From the NCBI GenBank assembly GCA_019677205.1, contig JAAMXY010000470.1:1-18773 (forward strand): a DNA stretch of 18,773 bases, read 5' to 3'. Below the pieces are notes generated by a model that did not search any database, was not told the DNA's origin, and saw only the letters and a program-made list of their open reading frames with translations. Below are positions 8,924 through 17,082 of the stretch, piece after piece. A program made the translations under genes and the position numbers. The number at the start of each line of letters is the position of its first letter. The first letter of the stretch is position 1. The DNA is from Pinguiococcus pyrenoidosus (lineage: Eukaryota; Sar; Pinguiophyceae; Pinguiochrysidales; Pinguiochrysidaceae).

Positions 8924-10275
8924 ATGGATCTGCAGGGCTCTCTGCCCTGGGGGCCGCCGCAAGCGGCCCTGGTAGAAAGTCTCCAACGCGGTTTGTTTGC
9001 CTGGTTCGACTGTCCAGCGCCCCTGGAGGCGGGAATTCGCCAGCGAGAGGGCCGGCGTCGACTGCAGTTGTACGGTAGGGCCCCTGCCGCCTCCCAGGAG
9101 CCCTTGCTCAAAGAGCTGAACGCGGCTGAGGCCCTCTCACACAGGTGAAGACGCCGGCGCCGGCGATGTGCCCATGCTGTGGCACGCGCGAGTGGCGCAC
9201 TTGGAGCCGAGGGGCCATCAGAACACCGTGGTTGCCGCGGTGGAGCACCTCTTGAACAGAGTGGGCCTCCAAGTGCCGGTGAGCGAGAGCGCCGCACGCG
9301 TTCGCACCGATCCGCGGCGCTGACGGCGCGTTTTGCCAGGGGCCTCTCGCGGCGCAGTTCAACGAAGACCGGGAGCTGCAGGAGGTGGACGTCGCCGTCG
9401 ACCTCGTCGGGTTGGTGGGAGCCGTGAACGGGGTCAATCACGTCATGGCGCAGGCCGTCTCCGTGAACACAGGTGACCCTTCGCGTCCATCGCCCCTTCG
9501 GCGTGGGCCCTGGAGAGGCTAACGGGGCCCCGTTCCCGCAGGAAACGGCGAGGCGGGAGCCCTGATGAAGTTCTTAGACGAGGGCGGCATCGTTTTGTGG
9601 CCCTATGACGCTTCAGAGATAGTGCATGAAGGATACGCAGGGATCATGCCCGAGCTCGTGCCCGACAGGTTGGTGCTTCCGGGGCGCTTGTGCCGCGCTT
9701 CGGGCTGACCGGGCGGCAACTTTCGCAGGGCAAGAGGGCACCGAGCTCGCTACATGATCATCACGGGCTTCATGCTGCCGTACGCGGGGGTCGGGCAGCT
9801 GCAGGGGGGGCGTCCCGAAGTGCTGACCGTGCACATTTCTTCCAGAGAGGGAGCGCACGTTCGGACGTCCAATCCCGAGATCAATCTGCCACCAGAAGGT
9901 AAGCGAGCTCCTGCACGTCTAGAAAAGGGCAGAGCGCAAGCGTGCCTCACCCAGCATGGAATCCTAGTTTGGATGGCAAGTGCACCCGGGAACGACGGCT
10001 ACAGGAGCTCGCATCTGCTCTTCATTGGGTGGGACGCGGCGACCGGGCAAAACGTAGTGGCGTCGTTCGCGGCCCTGCGGAGCTCGAACGCCCAGCTGCT
10101 GGAGACGCCCATGCTTGAGTATCAGATCAGGGACGATGCAAGCGGCGAGGACATGGAAATAGAGTCGGCGGGGGGGGGCGAGGCCGCAGGCAGAGCGTCG
10201 GGCACCTTTCGGCGAGGGCGGAGGCTAGCGGGACGGTGTGTTATCCTAGCTGTGAACCCACAGCAATTATCGTGA
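8924..10275 (+). CDS. Unrecognised six-exon protein
   Basis: Exons are 8924-9074, 9145-9278, 9340-9472, 9542-9668, 9729-9898 and 9968-10275, giving 340 aa. The introns are 70, 61, 69, 60 and 69 bp with phases 1, 0, 1, 2 and 1. Each starts with GT and ends with a pyrimidine-rich AG, apart from the last (CCTAG). Frame closes through all five junctions, which strongly supports the strand and model. Joined coding includes VPMLWHARVAHLEPRGHQNT, VDLVGLVGAVNGVNHVMAQA, FLDEGGIVLWPYDASEIVHE, YMIITGFMLPYAGVGQLQGG and GYRSSHLLFIGWDAATGQN. The predicted product is soluble, mixed alpha/beta in character, with no signal peptide or membrane segment, and the tail is Gly/Arg-rich. I recognise no family. The ATG at 8924 is the first in frame, but an upstream exon is possible. 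The last intron could instead use the AG at 9953-9954, which shifts the frame to an early stop, or be retained in frame. Confidence 0.7.
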
Positions 10276-10661
10276 GGGCAGAAGACAAGTGCATTCAAGA
10301 TGTGCAACGGTGGCTGTGTGCAGAAAGTGACAACAACACACCTTAGTCCGTTGAGGAAGTGACCAGCGATTTCCTTTCGTGTGTGGTGCCGTCCAGAAGC
10401 AGAGAAGGCCCACAATTTTGCCATTCTCCCGAGCGGAGATGTTCGAGCAATTCCAAGATTCCAGAATTAGTCTCACATGTAGCTGAGAAAAATACATGAA
10501 GAAGCCGAGCGCGGGTATTATTCTCTCTTGTGCTGGCCAGTGGAGCCGTCGATGGTGTCGTCCTGTGGCTTCCTCCGTGCTTCCGTGGCTTCGCCAAATC
10601 GCTCGCGGTCTTTTTTTTTCGCGGTCTTTGTCACTCTCTCTAGCTTCCAGATGGTCTCACT
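10276..10661. other. Convergent intergenic region, orphan gene / ankyrin gene
   Basis: The stops of two converging genes lie 386 bp apart. The gap has a T-run at about 10611-10618 and a pyrimidine-rich stretch following it, which may be part of the 3' UTR of either gene. No gene, RNA or ordered repeat is evident. Confidence 0.5.
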
Positions 10662-11535
10662 CTACACAGCAACGCGTGCACCAGAGCCAGCTCGTCTCAT
10701 GCCACGCGGCCTGCCCTCGTCGTTCCTGAAGGGGAGAACAGCCCGTTTGCTACCGCTACGCCTGAGCTTCTTCTTCCGCTGGTCCATGCCGCTGTGGTCG
10801 GCCTGCTCGGCTGCCGGCCTCTTCCGCAGTCTCCTCGAACGCAGACGGGAGATGCAATCGGCAACCTCGTAGAAGCCCTTTCGTCGCGCCCAGACCTCTG
10901 CTGTGTAAGGGCCCTTTCCTCCGCATGATGACGTTACACAGGGGGAACCCGCCGCGTCGATATCCAAGTCGGGCACCTTCCGAACCAGCCAGTGCACCAG
11001 CTTGAGGTTGCCCCTGAAGGCGGCATTGCAGAGCGCGGTGAAGCCGTCATTGTCGGGAACGTTGACGTCGGCTCCTCGCGACTGCACCAGCCAAGCCACG
11101 AAGGCATTGCGCGACCATCTGGCGGCCAAATTCACCAGCGTCACCCCTCCGTACTCGTCATACTTCTTGTTGATGGGCCAAGTCGCATCCTCTGGAACCA
11201 GCTGCCGAGGTTGTTGCTGTCAGCTGATCTCGCTCTTTGAGAAAAAATACACACACACACACACACACACGAGCCTCCTTTCAAAGGGTATGCGGTTTTC
11301 ATGGTACCTTCTTCAGCTTCCGAAGCTGCGCTCTTTTGCGAAAGAGATGCTCCAGGCGAGGCACGAGGCTCAGCGTGTCGATGAAGAAGCCTTGGAACCT
11401 CCGGTTCTGCGTCTTTCCACTGTAGGTCAGGAAGAACGCCTTGCACAGGTCACTGTTGGAACGGCGAGCTTTCGAGCTGGGTCGACGAAGCTGCGGCCGC
11501 GGTGGACAGAGAGATGAGCCGAGATCGCTCGTCAT
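10662..11535 (-). CDS. Small ankyrin-repeat protein (2 exons)
   Basis: Exons are 11535-11308 (76 codons) and 11216-10662, giving 260 aa. The 91-bp intron (11307-11217, phase 0, AAG|GTACCA to CTGACAG) holds a GT microsatellite. Ankyrin-type repeats cover about residues 98-200. One begins GGVTLVNLAARWSRNAFVAW and ends GADVNV. The next is DNDGFTALCNAAFRGNLKLV. A weaker third contains GKGPYTAEVWARRKGFYEVA. The N-terminal part has DLCKAFFLTYSG and RLEHLFRKRAQLRKLKK and matches nothing I know. The C-terminal 60 residues are strongly basic (RSRRLRKRP, RKKKLRRSGSKR) and look like a nuclear localisation or nucleic-acid-binding tail. Ankyrin repeats bind proteins, and no partner is evident. The start is uncertain: the CAG at about 11491-11493 follows a pyrimidine stretch and could be a splice acceptor for another first exon. 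Confidence 0.7.
11249..11270. repeat. (AC)11 microsatellite in the ankyrin gene intron
   Basis: Eleven AC units on the plus strand read as (GU)11 in the minus-strand transcript. They occupy nearly a quarter of the 91-bp intron and end about 32 nt before the acceptor. Confidence 0.95.
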
Positions 11536-12098
11536 CCGCAGAATGGAGTCGCAAGAAGCAGCTTTTACCCCTCTTCTCTCGAATTGAATGCGCCATAGCT
11601 CATCTCTACCATAGCGCAGAGAGGCGCGCGCTTCTCGGTTCGCGTGTGTCAGCGCCAAGATCTCCCAGACCTGTGTATCTGCTCAGGATCCGGAAGCCTC
11701 TCGTCGGAATTGCGCAGTTCTGACCTCCAGAAAGGAAAAGACCAGTGCCAAAGGCGCGTCGGGAAGCGCTACGAGCTTTTGCAGCGGTCGCCCAGGCTTT
11801 TTCTGACGCGCAGAGGTCATTTGGAATCACGTGTCTTCGACTCCGTGGCGTTTCTGCTGCTGAAGAATCGAAATGATACGGGCGGGCGCAATGTAGACGG
11901 ACAGAGACGGGAGCGGACTGTCGCAGTTTCCGTGGGTTTCGCGCCACTGACAGAATTCAAACGCCATTTCAGGATTCGTGGATGATTTCGCGCCGTATGT
12001 GTCTTCGGATATGAGTCCCCCGTATAAGACGAGACGAAACGGCACTCTGACTCCAAACGCAGCAGAGCCGCCGGAATTCGGTTCGGTCATCTGCAGAA
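11536..12098. other. Divergent promoter region, ankyrin gene / gene 6
   Basis: This 563-bp gap separates two head-to-head start codons and should hold both promoters. Open frames occur on both strands but lack domain character, so I leave them out. I see no recognised motif or repeat. A first exon of the ankyrin gene could lie here if its first coding exon begins at the alternative acceptor near 11491. Confidence 0.5.
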
Positions 12099-15008
12099 AT
12101 GAACCGCATCTTCGTGTTTTGGGTGAGCGTCTGCTGCGTCAGAGCCGTGTCGCCGCCGCGACCGGAGCTGATGATGAGCGCGCACAAGCGAGAGCTCGAT
12201 GCGCTTCGGCCACGCGTGAAGGACGCGCGTGTCGCTGCGGCACTGAGCGCGGCTCAGGCGCTGCTGAACTCGTTGGAGGCGAAACCTCACCGAGACGACG
12301 CGCGGCAAGACTCCGGACCGCGCGTGTCGCCGCTGACCATCGACGTGTATCTCGTGGGTCTCTTCGCTGAGGATTCCGATGGAGGATCTGGCTCGACCTT
12401 GGCGTGCGACGCAGATCTGGCGCGGCGCTTTGAGCATCTTCACAACAGGTTCGGGCGCCATGTCCGCTTGCGGATTCGCAGACTCAGTCGGGATGTGCGG
12501 CGCGTCTTGGAGACGTGGATAGGTCTGCATCTGCAAATGATTCCGCAAGTGGACGGCAGTCGCGTGCTCGTGGTGCCGGACATCGTGCTCGAGTGGCTGC
12601 TGGCGGATCTGGTGCGCCACGTCGGCGGAGATGCGGCCTACTCTCTGTTCGTCGTCGAGCCGCGGAGGGTCTTCGTGCACGAGAGTCATCACTACAGCTA
12701 CGTGGCCATGGAGCAGCTCGTTAGTGAAGCGGTTCGGCTACGGAAGGCAGAGCTTATCGACAAGGCGGAGCGGATTCTGAGCGAGCGACCCCCCGATCCT
12801 CCGCCGCTGCCGGCAGCAAGCCACAGGGAGCTGCTGGATCAGTTCTCACAGGCCCAGAGGAGGCAAGCAAATCATAGGGGCCGTCGACCTGTGGACAGTG
12901 CCGGCGACATCGAGTTTGCAGAGAGCGTCGACGAAAGCGCGCGGTGGGCGGCGGATGTGCTTGAACAGCTGAATGGCCAGAACCCGATTGGACTGTTCGA
13001 CCTGCTGTCCTTCTGCCTCCGGCAAGAAGAGCCTGCTAGCGAGAACATACTGCGCTGGAGAAGGCTTGGTCCGATTGCGAACATCCCGGCACACGCAAAG
13101 GCTGGGCTTGCACGCAAGATCGCTCACGAGCTCGTGTCCGTGTATGCCACTTCGAGCGCCCAGGAGCTGGATCCTCCGCGGCTCTGCGGTTCCTTCGACC
13201 TGACCACTCGTTCGTCCATCGGTGTTGTCGACCTGTCCGGATCGGAGTGTGATCCGGCAACCTTTGCTTTTCGAAGGACCGTGAGATCGGCGGCGCTCTT
13301 CGTGCGAGACGACATTCTCTTCAGCGCTGAGCTTCGCAAGGTCGATCTCTCGACTGCCATTCAAATTGCCTCCTTGGAGCAGCTGCACAGAAGCGTAGTG
13401 CTGCAGTTGGCGACGCTGCTCGACATCAAAGAGCTGGGTCACTGCGCGTCGACAAGCAAGAAGTTTGAGGGTCAAAGGAAGAAGAACGCCAGCTGCCGGC
13501 AGGTCTACCGAGGTCGGGAACTGCTCGACAAGGTCAAGCAGGCCTCGAAGCTGCTGCTTACTGCGTGGGAGGCAATTCAGAGCGACGAGCTCGAGTCGCC
13601 TTTGGAAGACGATGGCGCCCGAGAGGCGGCGAAAAAGATCGGATACTGCCTCGAGGATGTGCTGCATGTTCTGCACATGCAGAGTATTCTGCAACCACGA
13701 GCGCGCTGGAAAGCCCTGGAGGGAGCCGCGTATCAGGCTCGTCAACGCTTTGCGGATACGCTCACCAGCTACGTCGAGTCGCATCTGTCGAAGGTTCTGA
13801 TTCCGGAGGCGAGCTCTGGAAGGACCGAGGCGTACGAAATGACGGAACTGGAGGTTGGTGTGGAGCTGATCTTCATCAAGACCCACGACGCGTACGACCC
13901 GATGATCAGCTTCGACGTCAATGCCGTGGAAGTTGTGCTACTCGATCTCGTGCCCTTCGGCAGGAATGGTCGGTTCTTCAAGGAGTTGATTGAGACGGGC
14001 GACAATGTCAATCTCGATGTGGTGTTCGCGTTATCCGTTTCTCACCTTCATGGCGTGGATGTCTTGGACCCAGTCCGCGTTCACTCGCTGCTGAATCCCT
14101 TACTGGACGAGGAGGCGTCGGATCTTTTCCAGCATGCCCGAAAGCCTGCTGTTTACGCCTCTCTGAAGCGGCCACTGGCGACGGCGCGCGATCGGATTTC
14201 CATCCTGGTGGTGTCCACCGCGGGCAGTCCTTCCTATCTGTATGATGAGCGAAGCCGTGCCTCGAAGCCGCTGTCCGTCGCCGTGGAGTCCGAAGGTCTG
14301 GTGCTTGCCGTGCAATCCGAGCACGCAATGGAGCGAACCGGGCGAGCCGATCCGCTCTTCTCAATGGTTGCGTCCATCATCGAGCTCTTCACAGGCCATG
14401 ACAGCGGCAACCTTCAATTTCCTCTGTACGACAAGCTTCCCACGATCATCACGGATCAGCTGCGTCGCATCGAAGTGTCGCGCTGGGGCCGATCGTTTCG
14501 GGAAACGGGAAAGCAAGTGCGGCGGTTCCTCGACGAAGTGCAGGAAGCGTCGCTGCTGGGCAACAGCAGCAGCGATTGGGAACGTGCCGAGACCTTGCAC
14601 GAGGAGGCCGACCAGCTTCACGCGTGGCTTCGGAAGTATGACACCTGGGCCGAGGAAGACAATGCTTACTATCTTCGCTCGGCCAGTGGGATGCTTTCGA
14701 AGAAAGCGAAGGACTTGCTCCGTCGCGCGCGGGAGTTGCTTGAGGAGGTCGCTGCCAAGGTTCCGTGCGCGGCCCGCCACCGGATCATCAGTGAAACGGC
14801 CAAGATTCACAAGGAGACTGAGGACGGTGGGGATCGCCGCAAACCGCACCAGAAACGCGTCGAAGTCCCGTCGGCATGGACGTTCGCGGGCTGCTTTCTG
14901 GCACCAACCGTATTTCTGATCGCGTGGACCGCTTTGGAAGCGCTCTTCGACTGGGCGACCGGATCGTCGCTCTTCGGTTCCAGCGACGCAAGGCCCAAGC
15001 TGAACTAA
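12099..15008 (+). CDS. Large secretory-pathway membrane protein, possibly SPOT1/DUF7906-like (single exon)
   Basis: This intronless frame encodes 969 aa. Residues 1-17 form a signal peptide (MNRIFVFWVSVCCVRAV). A single hydrophobic segment at about 926-947 (WTFAGCFLAPTVFLIAWTAL) is followed by a tail of about 20 residues, so type I topology with a large luminal domain is expected. The N-terminal part has a strand-rich stretch (PLTIDVYLVGLFAEDSDGG) and then VVPDIVLEWLLADLVRHVGG followed by AAYSLFVV. This arrangement resembles the plant and algal family of Arabidopsis AT5G58100/SPOT1 and AT3G28720. That match is from memory and tentative. The C-terminal third is helical and charged, with possible coiled coil near the membrane. 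I see no catalytic motif. It is head-to-head with the ankyrin gene and followed in tandem by the bZIP gene. Confidence 0.8.
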   Translation: MNRIFVFWVSVCCVRAVSPPRPELMMSAHKRELDALRPRVKDARVAAALSAAQALLNSLEAKPHRDDARQDSGPRVSPLTIDVYLVGLFAEDSDGGSGSTLACDADLARRFEHLHNRFGRHVRLRIRRLSRDVRRVLETWIGLHLQMIPQVDGSRVLVVPDIVLEWLLADLVRHVGGDAAYSLFVVEPRRVFVHESHHYSYVAMEQLVSEAVRLRKAELIDKAERILSERPPDPPPLPAASHRELLDQFSQAQRRQANHRGRRPVDSAGDIEFAESVDESARWAADVLEQLNGQNPIGLFDLLSFCLRQEEPASENILRWRRLGPIANIPAHAKAGLARKIAHELVSVYATSSAQELDPPRLCGSFDLTTRSSIGVVDLSGSECDPATFAFRRTVRSAALFVRDDILFSAELRKVDLSTAIQIASLEQLHRSVVLQLATLLDIKELGHCASTSKKFEGQRKKNASCRQVYRGRELLDKVKQASKLLLTAWEAIQSDELESPLEDDGAREAAKKIGYCLEDVLHVLHMQSILQPRARWKALEGAAYQARQRFADTLTSYVESHLSKVLIPEASSGRTEAYEMTELEVGVELIFIKTHDAYDPMISFDVNAVEVVLLDLVPFGRNGRFFKELIETGDNVNLDVVFALSVSHLHGVDVLDPVRVHSLLNPLLDEEASDLFQHARKPAVYASLKRPLATARDRISILVVSTAGSPSYLYDERSRASKPLSVAVESEGLVLAVQSEHAMERTGRADPLFSMVASIIELFTGHDSGNLQFPLYDKLPTIITDQLRRIEVSRWGRSFRETGKQVRRFLDEVQEASLLGNSSSDWERAETLHEEADQLHAWLRKYDTWAEEDNAYYLRSASGMLSKKAKDLLRRARELLEEVAAKVPCAARHRIISETAKIHKETEDGGDRRKPHQKRVEVPSAWTFAGCFLAPTVFLIAWTALEALFDWATGSSLFGSSDARPKLN

Positions 15009-15539
15009 AGGGAGGAAGCAGGACAGATGCCTAGCAGAAAACGCTCTAGCGCCTGCTGTGAGATGCTGTCGACGTTCTTCGGTCCGCCATCGTTTTGAAG
15101 GGAAGAAATGGTGGTAGCTGTATGGCTCATCCCGCGCGCTGGTTCGTTCACTTTCCGAGCTGCGCATCCACTCACGTCTCGTATGGCACGTTGTCACCTG
15201 TCCACGCTGCGTCCGCGCTCCGCAGGCTCCTCCCGCGAAAACGACTCACGTATGCGTTGCAAGACCCGCCGCCGTTGTCGTTGAAGGTCGTTGCTCCCTT
15301 CCTATGGCTGAACAACTCCTGTTTCTTCCCTTTCAAAATATGTTGAAATCGACGCCACGCTCGCTCCACCAATCCCCGGCGCGGAAGCCGCCCGAGCGCT
15401 CGAGCCGCGGGTCTGCAGCCGATCACTGGATTCCCTTTGAAAATCGTTCGATTCTCATACGGACACCCGTCGCTCGCAGTGTCGCTGGATTTCCCGCGCA
15501 AAGCGCCGTTTGAATCCGGCGCTCCGCTCCGCTGTCGTC
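15009..15539. other. Intergenic region, gene 6 to bZIP gene
   Basis: This 531-bp gap lies between two plus-strand genes. It should hold the 3' end of gene 6 and the promoter of the bZIP gene. TTTCCCGC at 15490-15497, 43 bp before the bZIP ATG, matches the E2F consensus TTTSSCGC. I see no other structure and no gene. Confidence 0.5.
15490..15497 (+). promoter_or_regulatory. E2F-like site before the bZIP gene
   Basis: TTTCCCGC is an exact match to the E2F/DP consensus TTTSSCGC. It lies close to the likely transcript start of the bZIP gene, whose ATG is at 15540. An 8-base motif in GC-rich DNA is weak evidence, so cell-cycle control is only a suggestion. Confidence 0.2.
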
Positions 15540-16617
15540 ATGGACGCCTCGGAGAAGCCAGATGTGGCCCTAGAGGCGGTGCCGAGGAGAGCGGATGACC
15601 TGGCGACGCCGCAGGAGCTGCGCGACCAGAAGTCGCGCAAAGAGCGCCGCGCGGAGACGCAGCGCAAGTATCTGGCCAAGAAGCGCCAGCGCGTCCAGGT
15701 ACTTTCCCGCGTCGAGACGCCCCGAGTCTCGGAGGCAGAGGGCGCAGGCGACGAGGGCGAGGAAGAAACGCGCCGAGCAGACGGGGAGAGAGGGGGCTCT
15801 CCGCCGTGAGCACCGAGCTAACCTCCTTCTCCGCCCGCGGGATCTTGCGCCAGTCGATCGAGCAAGAGAACGAGATGCTCCGCGCGGCCAACGCGCGGCT
15901 TTTGCAGGAGAATGACGCCCTCCGGAGGCTTTGCATGGACCCTGCGCGCAACGTGCAGCTGGAGAACAACGCGAAGGTACGCATCTTTTGCGGCTTCGAC
16001 CGTGGAATCTTGGACCTTTGCTGGCGGCTCACTGGATGTCGGTCCTCAAGGTGGCGGCGGAGGAGATCCAGCGGCAGCGCTTGGAGATTAGTCAGCTCCA
16101 GCGCCTCCTGCAGGACCAGAGCAGGGAGTCGGAAGGCGGCGTCGCCGAGCCGGCTCCAGCTCCGGCACCGGCACCGGCGTCGCCGCCGGCGGCTGCTGCC
16201 GAGGCGGCCTCGCCAGTCGCCGTCGCGGCGGCGGCGGCGGCGGGGGCCATTCCCGCGGCCGTCCAAGCTTCGCAGCTGCAGGCGGTGGAGGCCACGCTAA
16301 GGACGCACTCGGAAGCCATCGAGAATCTCGTCAGTCGAGTCGTGTCCCTCGAGGCGTACCGAGATGCGGGCGACGGGCCGGAAGCGGAGGCGGACGCCTC
16401 CGTGGCGGCGGCGGCGCAAGAGCCCGAGGTAGAAGCAGACGCAGAGGCGGCTCCGCAGTCCCCCAAGAAGAACAGGCGGGGTGGGGCCGGCGCCGCCGGC
16501 AGGAGTAAGCAGGGCCGCTCCGGCGGCAACCGAGGCAACCGTGGCCAGGCCAATGGGAGCGGCAAGTCGGCAGATCCCGTGGACAGCCTCACTCTACCTC
16601 GACAGCGTACCTTGTAG
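15540..16617 (+). CDS. bZIP-type transcription factor with degenerate basic region (3 exons)
   Basis: Exons are 15540-15698, 15854-15976 and 16051-16617, giving 282 aa. The introns are 155 bp (CAG|GTACTT to GCGCCAG) and 74 bp (AAG|GTACGC to CTCAAG), both phase 0. The first splice joins a basic stretch (KSRKERRAETQRKYLAKKRQ, residues 31-50) to a leucine zipper (SIEQENEMLRAANARLLQEN, from residue 54). The heptads are Ile55, Leu62, Leu69 and Leu76. Aligned on the zipper, the invariant Asn and Arg of the bZIP basic helix are Arg37 and Leu45. A second helical segment (EEIQRQRLEISQLQRLLQDQ) begins exon 3. Then come Ala/Pro low complexity, a short possible coiled coil (VEATLRTHSEAIENLVSRVV) and a basic Gly/Arg/Asn-rich tail. 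Dimerisation is well supported. Sequence-specific DNA binding is not certain. Confidence 0.75.
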
Positions 16618-17082
16618 AAAGTTGATTCTTCTTCTTCTTCTTCTTAGCGTTTCATGACTTCCAACGAAGATGCCAAGCAGTAGTTCCACAGTGTGCGTTG
16701 TGCTAGAGATTGCGTGCTTGACGTGTGACGAGCTCTGACCAGCGTGAAAAAGCCATTCCTCTCCTTACCGAAGGCGCGCAACTGCTTTCGAATTCGCAGG
16801 AGCCTTGACCAGGTTCCACACTCCCAGTACATGTCGCCGCCCGCCTCCCCCGTCAAAGGCTACCCAAGCGAGGTACAGCAGGGGGCCGGCCTCTCTATAT
16901 CCTGCCTACAATCTATGCCGCGTCATGTTCTTTTCGAGGGAAGCGCCTTGACGCCGTTTCGCCTTTTGCATCGGTGCTTCTCGTGCCGTTCGCAGGCGTT
17001 TACCTGCGACCGATCGTCCACGGGCGGCGGCGGCATCCTCTTCAGCGTCCTTCCCGGTCTCTCGGTCATTTCGGTGTCACAA
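16618..17082. other. Convergent intergenic region, bZIP / UBTD-type gene
   Basis: The stop codons of two converging genes lie 465 bp apart. A TTC microsatellite follows the bZIP stop directly. The rest carries short open frames without domain character. No RNA gene or ordered repeat is seen. Confidence 0.5.
16626..16645 (+). repeat. (TTC)6 microsatellite in the bZIP 3' UTR
   Basis: Six TTC units plus TT begin 9 bases after the bZIP stop codon (16615-16617). They would be transcribed as a pyrimidine tract and end in TTAG, which resembles a splice acceptor. I know of no reason to call an intron there. Confidence 0.9.

Noticed and set aside
8671-9441. 256-codon minus-strand open frame opposite the orphan gene
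   Set aside because: The plus strand has five consistent introns joining one frame. The antisense product is Arg/Ser/Pro-rich low complexity.
9149-9441. Orphan gene ending at the TGA just after position 9144
   Set aside because: Reading straight through gives a stop, but removing the 70-bp intron 9075-9144 joins the first exon in frame to a long coding exon and continues through four more introns.
11606-11947. 113-codon minus-strand frame as a first exon of the ankyrin gene
   Set aside because: It is Arg/Ser-rich, in a different frame from the ankyrin exon, and I found no donor that joins it convincingly.
12846-15197. 346- and 278-codon minus-strand open frames opposite gene 6
   Set aside because: Both are antisense shadows of a 969-codon frame that has a signal peptide and a membrane anchor.
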